Notes: generated from the letters alone by a model not told the origin. A stretch of DNA of 64,000 bases from Lindgomyces ingoldianus (GCF_010093535.1 NW_022985168.1:124001-188000); one strand, 5' to 3'; numbered from the stretch's first letter, positions 11,736-22,925 are shown. Translations and numbers: made by a program.

Positions 11736-12363
11736 TCAGTCTCCGGATGAGCATCCGTTACATCCACAGCTTACGCACTGGATATCCCGGCCGTCCTTGA
11801 GGTTCGCCTGGGGGACGCGACAAATACAGGTGGACTTGAAGTTAGTCTCCTTAGTCTGAATACAGCGAAGGCAGCAGAGCTATCACAAGTTAGCTGAGTA
11901 CTTGCATCATAAGCCAAGTGAAGGGAGAGGGCGGAGGCATACCTTTTCGTAACCCTGCTTCTTCCACTTTGCAATCAACATAGGATCGGCATATCCGTTC
12001 TTCAGCAACCAGTCATACAGCTGCTTGCTGATGGCCTCTTTCTCGTAGTAGAGATCGTAGATGTACCGAGATCCTGTTTCTGGAGTTAGAACCTATGCCC
12101 GACTCTTCACCAGTCCACTCTCGCTCTGCAGCGGTGAGACGTGCATCTGGTGGGGGTAATAAGGAAAGGATGAAAGAGGCGAACATACGCTGGTGGGTGA
12201 TCTGGAAGATGGGCCACAACATCTCGTACTTCTTCTTGCCCTCATGCGACGCATTCTCTGCGTCCTTCATCTTGTTGTGGAACTCGAGCAGCGTGTCTTC
12301 GATGTCCTCGAAACCTTCTGGCGGGGGCTTCCTGTGGCGGGCCGGATGGCGGATGGGTGGCAT
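11736..12363 (-). CDS. BUD31: Pre-mRNA splicing factor BUD31 (Cwc14/G10 family)
   Basis: Three exons, 12363-12189, 12073-11943 and 11879-11736, give 149 aa, the usual length for this very conserved family. The protein opens [20 protein letters not shown], continues with [20 protein letters not shown], and joins to [20 protein letters not shown]. The C-terminal zinc-binding region is complete: [34 protein letters not shown]31 is a nuclear component of the activated spliceosome (Prp19-associated complex). Introns are 115 and 63 bp. The start codon lies 278 bp from that of the divergent NDUFA6 gene, so the two probably share a promoter. Confidence 0.95.
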
Positions 12364-12641
12364 CTTGACGAGGGATTTCGCAAGAGAGTCTGAGGAGAAT
12401 GTCAACAAAAACCGTGATGTGACCACTATCGATGACGGAAAGCAGGGGTAGTGGGTAGGCAAGTCTGGGTGTGGTGTGGTGGAGGGGAAGAGGTAGTGGG
12501 CGGCCGTTTGTGAAAGTGATGATGAGCCTTGGAAGCCCTTGCCGCCCAAGTTGTGCACAGACGTGCCAAGGCCAGACCTCACCATCGTCAACCCACCTGA
12601 GCACTGCAGCATCTTACAGCTTAAGCTTCACAACCGCCACC

Positions 12642-13309
12642 ATGGTCATCAATCCCACGTATCTGGCGCAAAGGACGCGCTCCTGTTAGTCAATTCGTCT
12701 CCCACTTCTCTTCCCTACGTATTAATGTTGTTGCAGCGGTCAATTTCGCCGATGCCAAACGGCGTGTCCTGCATTCGTACCGGGAGTGGCTACGAGCAGT
12801 ACGTACTACCCCTCTTCCTCCACAGCTCTCTGGTGAATTGCAATAACGGCGATATATTCCTTGCAATTCGCCGTGGCCAGGTCCATTGTAAAGACGATTG
12901 CTAACTCAGCTGGCGGCAGGCTCCAGAGATCCAACAGATTTACACGCTCAGTCTGCCAGTCTCCGCCATCCGGACCAAAGTGCGGCAGGAATTTGAACGG
13001 CATCGATACGTGAACCAACTACGCACAGTCGATGTGCTTCTATTCAACAGTCACCAAGAATTCCAGGTACCATAGCTCGACCGGGGCATATCATGCTACG
13101 TGCGGTGAGACTGATGGCTAAGCAGGAAACACTGAATTACTGGAAGCAATTGCCTCAGGTCCTGAAATATTTTCGTGCTGATGAAGATCCAAAGGTGAGG
13201 TTGCCAAGGAACTTCATCAACGGCTTCTTAGAGGTACGCTCATGTCCCACACTTCTCAACCTTGAAATATAGTCAATCGGTCTAACGGGTATATTAGGGC
13301 CGCAACTGA
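12642..13309 (+). CDS. NDUFA6: NADH:ubiquinone oxidoreductase LYR subunit (NDUFA6/B14, 14.8 kDa)
   Basis: Five exons, 12642-12684, 12737-12798, 12920-13066, 13126-13233 and 13298-13309, encode 123 aa. The order MVINPTYLAQ, VNFADAKRRVLHSYREWLR, APEIQQIYTLSLPVSAIRTK, VRQEFERHRYVNQLR, YWKQLPQVLKYF and NFINGFLEGRN follows the fungal 14.8-kDa complex I subunit throughout. The LYR motif appears as a degenerate SYR in HSYREWLR. The last exon holds only three codons plus stop, a placement supported by the ...FLEGRN ending and the CTAAC branch point just upstream. The protein sits in the matrix arm of mitochondrial complex I and binds acyl carrier protein. Its 3' end converges on RPC19, 137 bp away. 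Confidence 0.92.
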
Positions 13310-13446
13310 ATCCTCGCAAAGGGTCCAGATATTCAGAAAATACACATTGTACATAACCTCAAATACCATTTCCTTCCGTCTGCGCCGTTTTCCTTTTCCC
13401 TGGAACGCCAGAAATGCATGAGTATCATTGTGATATATCATGATTT

Positions 13447-14056
13447 CTATTGTGGGTTCTTTGCATTGAAGTCGTCTCGCGCGATCGTGAATTTGTCGAT
13501 GACTACGTCGCAAAGGTCCATCAGATCTTCTAGTCCTTTCTCGAGGACGGCATAGACGTTGACGCCATCTAGTCTTGTCAACTCACGTGAAACATCATCT
13601 AGAATCGAACACTAACCGTATGTCTGAATCCTCAAATTCATCTTGGCTTCTGAGGGATGTGGTATCGAGTAACCACAGAATTCGACATCAGGACTATTGT
13701 TGATGAGTTCCAGCTTTCGGAAGATGGGTTTAGAGCCTGACTTTTTCATGATGATATATCTCAAAGCATTCCCTAGCGTATGATCCTCTCCATCAAACTG
13801 AAAACTTGCCGCCGTATCGGTAGCACCAGCCAACTAGCCCACAGTCAGCGACTCCACCATCCATCTCACTTGCAAACGTCGAGCCCCAGCATACCACACG
13901 GATGCGATCGCGATCCGCAACATCATCTTCCTCCTCGATATGCTCTATATCCGTCTGGACGACGGGCACATTGTTCGCGGATTCGGTCTGCGTTTGGCCT
14001 GGCATATTGGCGTTGATAGAATTTCCGTGAAGATTGGTGGACTTTGGAAGTTGCAT
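13447..14056 (-). CDS. RPC19: RNA polymerases I and III subunit RPAC2 (Rpc19)
   Basis: Three exons, 14056-13895, 13833-13617 and 13568-13447, give 166 aa. The family core is unmistakable: [44 protein letters not shown], then [19 protein letters not shown]. The first about 55 residues form an acidic variable tail ([14 protein letters not shown]), as in yeast Rpc19. The second Met (about residue 18) is a possible alternative start within this tail. The protein is the alpha-like subunit pairing with Rpc40 in Pol I and Pol III. The gene is divergent from HIS3, 226 bp between start codons. Confidence 0.94.
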
Positions 14057-14189
14057 ATCAAAAAAATTAGCTTTGAGCCTAGCGATTTCAGCCCTGCCAA
14101 GACCCACCCCACGTTCAACCCCTCATCATGCATCCCTTCCTTTCCTCAGCCAGCAGAAAAGCCAGCGTTGGAAAACTGTTTCTACCCAT

Positions 14190-14196
14190 TGACTCA
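14190..14196. promoter_or_regulatory. TGACTCA, general amino-acid control (Gcn4/CPC1-type) site
   Basis: A perfect TGACTCA lies 87 bp upstream of the HIS3 start codon, in the 226-bp divergent promoter shared with RPC19. This is the consensus bound by Gcn4 and its filamentous homologue CPC1/CpcA, which induce histidine genes on amino-acid starvation. Position and neighbouring gene fit; binding is inferred. Confidence 0.6.
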
Positions 14197-14282
14197 CCAC
14201 CACCCTCTCTTCGCTCAATTGCATCCTTCCTTTTGCTATCTAACGTCATTCCCTTCTCTCCTCCCCCCCCCTACTTACGAAA

Positions 14283-15130
14283 ATGGCTCGCTCTGCATCC
14301 CTAAACCGCGACACCAACGAAACCAAGATCCAAATCTCCTTAAATCTTGACGGCGGGACCCTCGAGCCCTTCCAAGCCTCAAAATTCTGGGATGCCATCG
14401 ACGCACAGCAAACAAATGGCGAGACAAAAGAACATGCTAGCCAAAGCAGTAAAAGCCAGGACATTGCAATAGACACGGGAATCGGGTTTCTAGACCACAT
14501 GTTGCATGCGCTTGCGAAGCACGCGGGATGGAGTTTGAGAATTCGATGTCGGGGAGATTTGCACAGTACGTTCGCTCAAGCCATGACTCCCCTAGAGTCT
14601 ATCTATGGGGTCTATGTAGATTGAAGTGTATTCCACCACTTCTAGCCCGCTCAGCTCGGCCTAGAAGGAAAGGCGAAATGTAAACGTAGCCAGTGCTTAA
14701 GAAGTTAACACAACTCCTAGTCGACGACCACCACACCTCCGAAGACGTCTGCCTCGGCCTCGGCCTCGCCTTCAAAACCTCTCTCCGCACCTCCACCGGC
14801 CTGACCCGCTTCGGCAGTGCCTACGCTCCCCTCGATGAAGCTCTATCGCGCGCCGTGATCGACCTTTCTAACCGCCCCTACTCTGTTATCAACCTAGGAC
14901 TCAAGCGGGAGAGAATCGGAGATCTCAGTTGCGAAATGGTGCCGCACTGCTTACAATCGTTTGCGCAAAATGCGGGCGTGACGTTGCATGTGGATGTGTT
15001 GCGCGGTGATAACGACCATCATAGGGCGGAGAGTGCGTTTAAGGCGTTGGCGGTGGCGATTAGGATTGCGACGAGTCCGTTAAGTGGGAGAGAGGGGGAG
15101 GTTATGAGTACTAAGGGCGTATTGTTTTAA
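14283..15130 (+). CDS. HIS3: Imidazoleglycerol-phosphate dehydratase (histidine biosynthesis)
   Basis: Two exons, 14283-14565 and 14721-15130, encode 230 aa; the join creates ...[14 protein letters not shown]. The two metal-binding signatures of the family are intact: [15 protein letters not shown] and [14 protein letters not shown]. The block [18 protein letters not shown] is also intact. The enzyme removes water from imidazoleglycerol phosphate to give imidazoleacetol phosphate, the sixth step of histidine synthesis, in the cytosol. A loop of about 25 residues rich in Ser/Gln/Lys around residues 40-60 is a usual fungal insertion. A TG-rich open stretch follows the stop codon and is not coding. 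Confidence 0.96.
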
Positions 15131-16038
15131 CTGAGGCAGCGTGGGAGTTGGGGGTTTCGAGGGTGGGTAGTGGGGTGAGTGTGCATTCGCATTTCACATT
15201 CAAAGATCACGTCGTGTCGTCAAGATTGAGCGAAATACTATCGTCACACTTGTTAATACTCTTAGACGGATTGTTACTAAGAAATCCACAGAGTGGGAGA
15301 GCAAATGTTGAGATCGCCTTAAGCAAAACATGCACATCTTCAGTCACAACCTCGAAATATCTTAGAAGCACATAAGTCAGGATTTTTCATATAACCTATC
15401 GTAATCCCGCATAAAAGCCATTCTGCCATCTCTGCATGCCATGCATCGCAGGATATCCATCAATGAGTGTAAGTGTATGTGTGGGGTGTGGGGAAAAGCC
15501 CTGGGCAGGCTAGCCCACATAGAGCAATCATTAAAACCATTTATCAAAAACCAGACTCTAGGAAAAAGGCAAAACAAATTAAGAACCTAGGCACCATTCA
15601 GCACGGCACATCCAAACCTATACACAAGGCCAAGGAATGTGCGCCATCAAACCCAGCATAACCGCCCGGTTGCCAACCCATCAGCTATGCGCCATGATCC
15701 AAGAATGGAATATCCAGGGTCAGAATGAGACGCTATCAGACAGGGCCAGCCAAATCAGTTTCGTGGGTATCATTCATCGTGACATCGTAAGATTCAAAGA
15801 AGTTGCTGTCATTCACAATGGGTAGGACACGTCCACATCAAAGTATGTGGTACTCGTCGAGATATTCAGAAAGGTCCAAGTGGATAAGTGGGTATTCAGA
15901 AGAGTGTTTGCACACGTCGGTTGAACCGGAAGGATCCAAGAGGACTAGAGTCCAGAGGTAGAGTGGGGCCGTACTCCAGGAGATAAGAACCAAAGGGTAG
16001 GCCAGAACTTCGTTGTCGAAGCCGCATTCACAGCACGC
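15131..16038. other. Intergenic between convergent genes
   Basis: Nothing recognised. The region contains the 3' ends of HIS3 and the forkhead gene; its short open frames have no conserved features. Confidence 0.4.
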
Positions 16039-18285
16039 TTAGAAGCGCGTCGTAGAGCTTCGCGTAAGGGATGGACGAGGTGCCTTGGAGGGAGAGCCGT
16101 TGGGAGCAACGGAGGCCCTAGCCCCAATCTTCTCGAACCCTTGCAGCATGTCGATGCCTGGCTCCGACTCATCACTGTGAAGGAGGTGGAAGATGTCATC
16201 ATCTTGTGGGATATCAAACGCCTGCGGCGGGGTTAAGCCAGAGTGACCAGCTCCAGTTTTCGGCAGAGACAGCTCAGGAAGTGGATTGGAGGTCGGTGCC
16301 TTCAACGGAGACTCATTGCGGGCTGGAGAGTGGAAAGCGGGAATGTTGAGGAAGGATGTCTTCCAGTCTGGGGTGGGGGAGTTCATGTTGGGTTTCAGTC
16401 CAGTAATGTCAGCGAGAATGCCAGTGGTGGTGGCTGCACGCTCGAGACGTGGACGCTTAGCGGAAGGCTTCGATGGAGACTCTTCGTAGTGGAAGTCGCC
16501 GAACACATCAAAGTTTTCAGTGAAGCCTTCTCCAACGAGGTTAACATTCTCATCATTTGGAATACTGACTGCTGGACTCCAGGTCTGGGTATTCATGAAA
16601 GACATGTCGACCCACATCGGCAGGCTTTTATCAGGTGATCCACCGACAAGCTCACGCATGCGGTTCCGGTGGTTGCGAAGATTGGTGTTGGGGGAAGCAG
16701 ACGCTGGTGGAAGGGCTGGCCGCTTGAAGACAATGGCAGGCGTGAGAGGGCCATCTGGCCTATCCGACATAGTTGGGCGGAACGGGGAAGATATAAGCTG
16801 GGCTGCGTTGGGTTGCTTCATATAAGGTCGAGGCTTTGATGGGGAATCGTAAGAGGATCCGCGGATTCGGGCGATCTCTTCCTCGGCGCGTCCACGCTTG
16901 AGAATAGGTCGCTCAAGGTCAGCTTCGGAAGTCAGCAGTGGGCCCAGTGGGTTGCCTTTGATCGCAGACGACTCAATTGAAGAGTAGTAGCCGCTATCGC
17001 CAAGACCGGTGAACTTACGCTTCCGTCCTCCAGACCTGCTGTTGGACGGAAAGCGCGGGACACGAGGTGGAGTGTCTTCACGTGCTTGGCGAGCAACAGG
17101 GGCTGGTGGAGATGATTTTATGTCAGCGGATGGTGGCGAGGATGGTATCTGGCGTCGCGGGGGCATAGCTATGCCAAGATTTGGGTCAAGTCCGTCGTGG
17201 GCGGCGGGGTCTGAGCAGGGAATGGTTGCATCTGAAGACAAGTCATTCTCTTCTGGAAATTTGGTGGAGTCAATGCTCTTAACCACAACGGGGGGGGGCG
17301 GGAAGCTGGCAGACGTTGATGTAGTTGGGCGAGCCAGGTCATTGGTATATGCCGGGACAAAGCCATCAGGATTGATGGGTCGTCGGGTCGATTTGATCTT
17401 ATGATACTGCTTCTCAAAGCCCGGATTGATGCGCCAGTAGTGACCTTTTCCAGGGTCATCCTTGGGTCGCTCTTGTTTTGAGAAAGATTTGCTCAGACTA
17501 AGGTTATGGCGGATGCTGTTCTGCCATCCTGTGTCCTGAGTGTTACGGTAGAACTGAAACGTCTCTGAGATCCACTTGTAAATCTGCGCCAGAGTCAAGC
17601 GTCGGTTCGGTGCTCGAAGAATAGCCATGCCAATGAGGTTTGCGTAGCTGTACGGTGGCTTCTGACCGTCATCTTCCAGTGCTGGCATTTCATCTGGTTC
17701 CGGCAAAGGGCCTTCTTCTTCAATGCGTACCTCGCGGATTTTCTGTTTCTTGCTTCGGTCGCGAAGCGGTGCTGCGTCCGTCATTGTGCGCTTGTTTGAT
17801 GGCTTCAGCGGCGGGTCTGCGGTAGGGATGTTCGGGAGAATTGGGAGGTTGTGATCTTCATGAATAGTGTACATGTTCTCCTTGTCGAATGAAGTGGGGA
17901 AATGGGTGAACAACGATGCTCGATTGCTGGCCATGGCCTGTGACTGCCTCGGGATCGATCGATGGGCCTTCTTGATAAGGGAGTCCGTCTTGAAATTCTG
18001 CACCGGTGGCGGTGGTATCTTGACGTTGTTGAACCCGATCTCTCCGAGGGCACTGGGAGGGGGTGAGCTAGAGACTTGTCGAGTCTTCCGCGGCGACGGT
18101 GCATGTGTGTGGTTCTGTGGTGGCTCCAGGAGGGTGTGGTGGTCGGTGGACACGTCGGTCACGGATCCAAAGGCTTCTAGGAGGCGTGGTCCGTATGAGG
18201 AGACTTCATGGGGGTCGGGTGAGGAGATAGGGTCTTGAAAAATGTGCAACGGGGTCTGCCGACGCGTAGTAGCCATGGCGGACAT
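16039..18285 (-). CDS. Forkhead transcription factor (Hcm1/Sep1-like)
   Basis: Uninterrupted frame of 748 aa from ATG 18285 (a second ATG lies three codons later at 18276). The forkhead DNA-binding domain spans about residues 209-295. It begins KPPYSYANLIGMAILRAP and includes helix 3 GWQNSIRHNLSLSKSF and the wing GKGHYWRINPGFE. The flanks are long, basic or proline/serine-rich and disordered, as in fungal cell-cycle forkheads such as Hcm1 and Sep1, which drive S- or M-phase gene waves. No FHA domain is present, which argues against Fkh1/Fkh2. Many SP/TP sites suggest control by cyclin-dependent kinases, an inference. The frame upstream of 18285 is open but has no ATG and is probably 5' untranslated. 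Confidence 0.9.
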   Translation of the reverse strand: MSAMATTRRQTPLHIFQDPISSPDPHEVSSYGPRLLEAFGSVTDVSTDHHTLLEPPQNHTHAPSPRKTRQVSSSPPPSALGEIGFNNVKIPPPPVQNFKTDSLIKKAHRSIPRQSQAMASNRASLFTHFPTSFDKENMYTIHEDHNLPILPNIPTADPPLKPSNKRTMTDAAPLRDRSKKQKIREVRIEEEGPLPEPDEMPALEDDGQKPPYSYANLIGMAILRAPNRRLTLAQIYKWISETFQFYRNTQDTGWQNSIRHNLSLSKSFSKQERPKDDPGKGHYWRINPGFEKQYHKIKSTRRPINPDGFVPAYTNDLARPTTSTSASFPPPPVVVKSIDSTKFPEENDLSSDATIPCSDPAAHDGLDPNLGIAMPPRRQIPSSPPSADIKSSPPAPVARQAREDTPPRVPRFPSNSRSGGRKRKFTGLGDSGYYSSIESSAIKGNPLGPLLTSEADLERPILKRGRAEEEIARIRGSSYDSPSKPRPYMKQPNAAQLISSPFRPTMSDRPDGPLTPAIVFKRPALPPASASPNTNLRNHRNRMRELVGGSPDKSLPMWVDMSFMNTQTWSPAVSIPNDENVNLVGEGFTENFDVFGDFHYEESPSKPSAKRPRLERAATTTGILADITGLKPNMNSPTPDWKTSFLNIPAFHSPARNESPLKAPTSNPLPELSLPKTGAGHSGLTPPQAFDIPQDDDIFHLLHSDESEPGIDMLQGFEKIGARASVAPNGSPSKAPRPSLTRSSTTRF

Positions 18286-20650
18286 GGCTACCAAGCTCCC
18301 AGACGACCTGGTATATACTTTTAGAGAGCTATGACGCGTGAATTCGCGTGAAAGTTTTTCAATATGGGTCCGTGGGAGCTCAGAGGCGCGGTCGGGGTGG
18401 GCTTTGTTGTCGGAAATTGCGATGACGATGGCCGAGAAGCAGCGAGGTTGAGAGGAAAGTTGATGGCAATGAGCAGTCGTCAAGAAGATGCTTAATAGGA
18501 TGCACGAGATAATTCTCTAAGGCAGGAGTCAGGAGGGAAGCCGAAGTTGGGCGTGGGCTGCCATCTTACCTGTGGAGATGGGTTGAGGCAGCGGAGAACG
18601 CTCGCTAGGCTGGCGCTAAAAAGCAACGGTGGCGACGGGAAGATTGGGCAGGGCTGGCTGGAGCGATAAAAGGGCTCGGGATAGCCGAATGCAAATGGGA
18701 TATTTCGTTAAAGTAGGGGTAAGATGGGTGCGAAGGCAACAGGCGAAGGGAGGAGGGGGAGAAGAGAAGAAGAGTTGGTGGGCTCGCGGTCCGGAGAGGG
18801 CGGCGACGAAGGTGACAAGAGGCAGAACTTGGAACGCCAGACTGGCAGGGGTGGGGAGCGCTTGCCTGCCAAGCCAAGTCGACAGACGCAAGGAAGGCGC
18901 AAGGGAGCATTGCCCAATCACTGCCTAGTCTCGACGCGTCGCCGGCCAGTTCTCGATCGATCGCGTCACAGCCACAGGCTTCTTCCTCGTGCCTGCAGAC
19001 GAGCCACTCCTGCTGCCGTGCTATCAAAGCCCAATGTTTCTGCCCTATGTTTCCTGCTGCGTGACAGTTCAAATTGCTTCTTCCGCAGAGCACATCATCG
19101 TCGGTCGAGAGGAGATGTGCTCGTCAACAACGCGTCGGAGTGCGTAAACATGCTCAGCATTAACGCGTCTAAGAACCCGCCGAAGAGACTGAGACAACAG
19201 CGGTCGTGATAGCCCATCCCGGCGGTTAGTGGTTCCCAGCAACACACGGAGCGACGATGCACAGCCTATCCTATTGCGTCCGTTCTATCGATACCAACCA
19301 TGGGCATGCTGAAACTCCGACATGGCACGACGCGGTTCACCCCGGCCGCCGCACCTCAGCTCCACCAACCAAGCCTCACCACGCCATCACCGTGACTCCA
19401 CTCCCATAGGAAAAGATACAGTATCATGCGGTTCCCGGTTGAACTCTATCTCGCTCGGCACTTTTGTATCTTGCGGCCCTGACACCACCAAGGACAATGG
19501 CTGTCATGTCTCCTGCATCGTGATACTCTCGCCTCAGGAGGGCAGACTGGAAACCCATGGTTAACTTCACGAATGGACTCGGCGGCTGCCAGACCCAAGG
19601 AGAGCTTCCATGACGGCTAACACGAGTGGTACACCACGTTCTCGCTACCATGGCATCCATCTCTTAATATATATCAATCCGTAGGTTCAGGGACCCCGCT
19701 CAACCAAAATTTCCACCTGAAAGCTAGCTCCACTTAGACATTGATTTCTTTCCCATTCTTTCCCACTGGTCTTACCCCTGAATTTCTCATCGTGAGCTGT
19801 TGATGGATTGCGGCACGGAGCTTGACCTAGAGTCAAATATAGGAGTGCATGCGGCCAATAAATCAGCTGACCCCGAAATTTTGGATCACAGACTCATGTG
19901 ATGTCAATGGCTTCACCCCATGCAAGTGCGTTCAACTCAACAGGAATTGCACCAGAATTGACTATGGAACACGAGTGCTGAGTTAGATACTAAATGTCAA
20001 AAAAGGCTATCGAGCCTAGTCTCAATTCTATGTCCAACAACGCGGAATGGGTCCACAACATCATTTCCATTCTTGGAGCCTGACACAGGAACGTGCCAAG
20101 GGGCGTATATGAATTCTGATAAAATACTTGCCGATTCCAACCGGTATTAAATTACATGCAAATTCCTCAAATGTCCTGCGTCTTACCACCTAACCGGAAC
20201 ATAGTAGAGAGTAATTCAGGACAGAAGCTTGCATCCTATTAGCCTTCTCCTTGGCTCTAGTAAGAGGAGGAGCATAGAGTTGGCAGTAATTTTATTCCTA
20301 TTAAACCTTTCGTTGTCTCTTCTCCAGAAAGGGTTTACTTTAACGGAGAGGTGAAATGGATGGTTCTTACACAACCATGAGCTTTGGGGTGATGGAAAAC
20401 GAAAATTAAGGAAGGTGGGTAAGTGGACGGAATCAAAATGACGTGTGATAGAGAATTATGAGGTCACCTTTCAAGATACAAATTCCTCTTGTGCTATCAG
20501 AGTTCTACAAAAAAAAAACCGACATTGAAGATATCATTTCAACTCTGCAAGGAATGTTTCGCACCAGGCGCCGTTGTAAAGGCACCTGCACGTTAATTTT
20601 GCGAGGGAAATATCGTTGACGAGGGGGAATGAATACAAGAAAGACAGACA
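18286..20650. other. Forkhead promoter, then start of gene-poor AT-richer sequence
   Basis: From 18286 to about 19200 the sequence is GC-rich and purine/pyrimidine skewed, as expected for the promoter and 5' untranslated region of the forkhead gene. Open frames there overlap in several phases and carry no domains. From about 19.7 kb composition becomes AT-richer and no gene is seen. Confidence 0.4.
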
Positions 20651-20659
20651 GACAACGTA

Positions 20660-21111
20660 CCTATTGTGAAGATGTGCAGAATATTGATACAGGTATGTTC
20701 TCCGCTTCTTCCATAAGCTCACATATCGCGGTGCAGAAAACAGGCGTAGTGGAGATGAAAACATTGCCAGAGCAGTTTCTGTCGGAGGTGCTGGAGCTGT
20801 CAGGGCTGTTCAGACTATTCTTGCGTTCTTTGTCCATCTCTTGTTCGACTCATACATATATGCTCTTTAACCTTTCGTCTTTTATACATGCTAAGTATAT
20901 TCCTGGGCCCAGACATTCATCGGCTTCTTCAGCTGGCCGTTCAGTAATGGCTCTAACGCCGAAGAAGAAGTTACGAACAATCGTCCTAGTTCTTGAGTAT
21001 GGTTCATGTGGAGAGCGACAAAAACTCTACCCGCTCAACCTCTCGAGTTCGGTACTTAAGTTTAATAGCCCCTGTGGCGAACTATAGCGTCGGCCAGCTG
21101 GCAGAAGGAGT
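20660..21111 (-). pseudogene. Decayed protein-coding fragment, family unknown
   Basis: On the minus strand one frame stays coding-like for about 450 bp, from ...SSPQGLLNLSTELERLSG, through RTRTIVRNFFFGVRAITER, PAEEADECLGPGIYLACIKD and ERLKSIYV, to VEQEMDKERKNS. It is broken by a TAG and a TGA, the latter exactly where Trp would be expected (YV*VEQE, TGG to TGA). The fragment ends at a plausible donor (GTACGT). I do not recognise the family. The combination of charged, protein-like composition with two nonsense changes suggests a decayed gene rather than chance. Confidence 0.4.
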
Positions 21112-21784
21112 GGCATTCTGCAATTTGTACCTTTTCTGCGCCTCGTGCCTTTCGAATCCGTGAGAGGCCCGAGTGACGAATTTTATAAGATGCACATAAT
21201 GGGATATGTGTTCGTTCTAAGTTGCAGTTCCACTAATGGCCTGATTGAGGCCTGTGCCATGTTTTGAGAGAACATTCACGGTCGGGAAACCCCATCTAGG
21301 CTAGTGTCTCCATGAGAGGTCCAGCAGCAACGTTAATGGGTCTACTGATCTACTCAGTTTGGGATCTCTCCTGAGCCGGTCCTCGGCGAGTCTGGGGGTG
21401 CCATCGAGGTTAAAGCTAAGAAAAAGTGCGATATCGATTACGTTGGGTTAGAGAGGGAGAAGTGCATCCTTTCGGTAGTAGGAGAAAGGCTTCATCGGGG
21501 ATTTGCCTTAACGGGATAAAGCTGCCTATGGTTTCTCCTGTGGTAGATATAGTCCGGCAAATTATATGATGCAGTTATGTAGAGCAGGGGGCTGTGTAGG
21601 GATTACAATACTCCATAATGTCACTAAACAGACCGATCAATGATGTGGGGGTACCGTGTAGATAAGCCCCGTGACATGCCCAATCTCTGTACCAGGAAAG
21701 TACTGTTGCATTCGGTTCCTAGGCTATAGAAGATACAGTGTCAGCGAGAAATAGAACTATTTGTTCTGAAAGATGATAGAGGTC

Positions 21785-22925
21785 AAAATCTAGACCTGCT
21801 GCCTTAGCCAAGGAATCCCGGGCTTTCAGGTTTGAAAATAATCGATTATAGTCTGATGAATCACAGTTGCGTTCGTCTACATTTATAGCGTCTAATTGGT
21901 ATTCACTTCCGAACTACTCTAATTTTCCCGGGAAAAGGTCTTCCAAAACGCACTGCAGTGTGCATTGATTTCTCTTTTAAGCTGTTCATGTCTTTATTCT
22001 TCTTCATTTGGTAAGGCTCGTAGCTTTCTAGATGGAAAGCAAGTAATTCAATGTTCCCTCAAGATTTTTAACGCGAGAGTACCCCCGTTTGCAAAAGATT
22101 GCAGGTATTGAGATTTAATCGACGGTGTGATGTGCTTGTACCTTTCGTTCAAGGTGTGAAGTAACTGGAGTAGCCTCTGCTTTAAGCCTCCTATGCAATC
22201 TGAGTTGGTGATGCCCTCAATGAGATCACTTGAGGCAAAAAGACCCACAGAAAGACGCCCTGCCTAGATTTATTTTCTCAAAGGTTGCCAGTGACTTGGT
22301 AAGCATAACTCGATCCTGGGCATATTGAAAAAAAAAAAAAAAAAAATTTCGCAGAAAATTTATGAGCTTAGCTTCGTTGGATCATTGAGTTTGAATTCAT
22401 TGCAGCCGTCGATGAGAATAAAACGTCCTAACGCGGGAATCCGCCCTTCATGAAGGGACTATTTGGAGTGCTTTTCGAAGAGAATTTTTAGTAAATCCAA
22501 ACTCACAGCTAAGCTGATCTAGTTTAGGCACCCAGAGGATTTTAGCAGAGCGACCGCATTATACCTTTGAGACACTTCTTGAGGAAATCTCTTGGCTTCT
22601 AGAAGAAGTAGTTGATGATGACCAATATTCTGTCGCCAGCCTAAGGGGTGAGAAAATGTTTCAATGAAGAACTATGGGGGAGGTATTTCATCAAAGCAAT
22701 TTTCCTTATTCTTGGTTCCCCAGATATCTTGAAGCAGGCTTGTTAGAATCGCCTAGTTGAAGCCATTCTATGAAATGACCTTCTCGCTCGTTAGTAATTG
22801 GGTCTGCATTGGCGGGTCCTAGAATCTACCCAAAGGCATTCTCATGAACATCCCTTACGTCGTCTTTCCGGTCGCTCAATGGGTCAAAGTAAAGAGTATT
22901 CAAACATTGGCACTTGTCCTTCGGG
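21785..22925 (-). pseudogene. Decayed NACHT/NLR-type (STAND) protein gene
   Basis: Pieces follow the order of fungal NACHT proteins: CLNTLYFDPLSDRKDDVRD (linker before NACHT), HFIEWLQLGDS (normally just before the P-loop), then RFILIDGCNEF (degenerate Walker B, usually FIDGLDEF). Next come QGVFLWVFL and DLIEGITNSDCIGGLKQRL, the typical GVFLWVFLVV...LLEGL block, then LKREINAHCSAFWK and VIHQTIIDYF, matching the H-x-T-x-x-D-F block. The order is right, but there are several in-frame stops, at least one frameshift (within the FLWVFL block), and no P-loop where GKAGSGKST should stand. A run of 19 A (22328-22346) also lies inside. Intact members are STAND NTPases acting in non-self recognition and programmed cell death. 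This copy cannot be functional. Confidence 0.62.
22328..22346. repeat. A19 homopolymer
   Basis: An uninterrupted run of 19 A lies inside the NACHT relic, between its Walker B-like and FLWVFL pieces. It may be slippage growth in unconstrained sequence. Confidence 0.9.

Noticed and set aside
18606..19209. Several long overlapping frames upstream of the forkhead gene
   Set aside because: They occur in GC-rich, purine/pyrimidine-skewed sequence on both strands at once, which keeps frames open by chance; no domain is seen.
20629..21087. Plus-strand frame of 152 codons
   Set aside because: The complementary strand carries more protein-like, conserved-looking sequence, so this frame is probably an antisense shadow of that relic.
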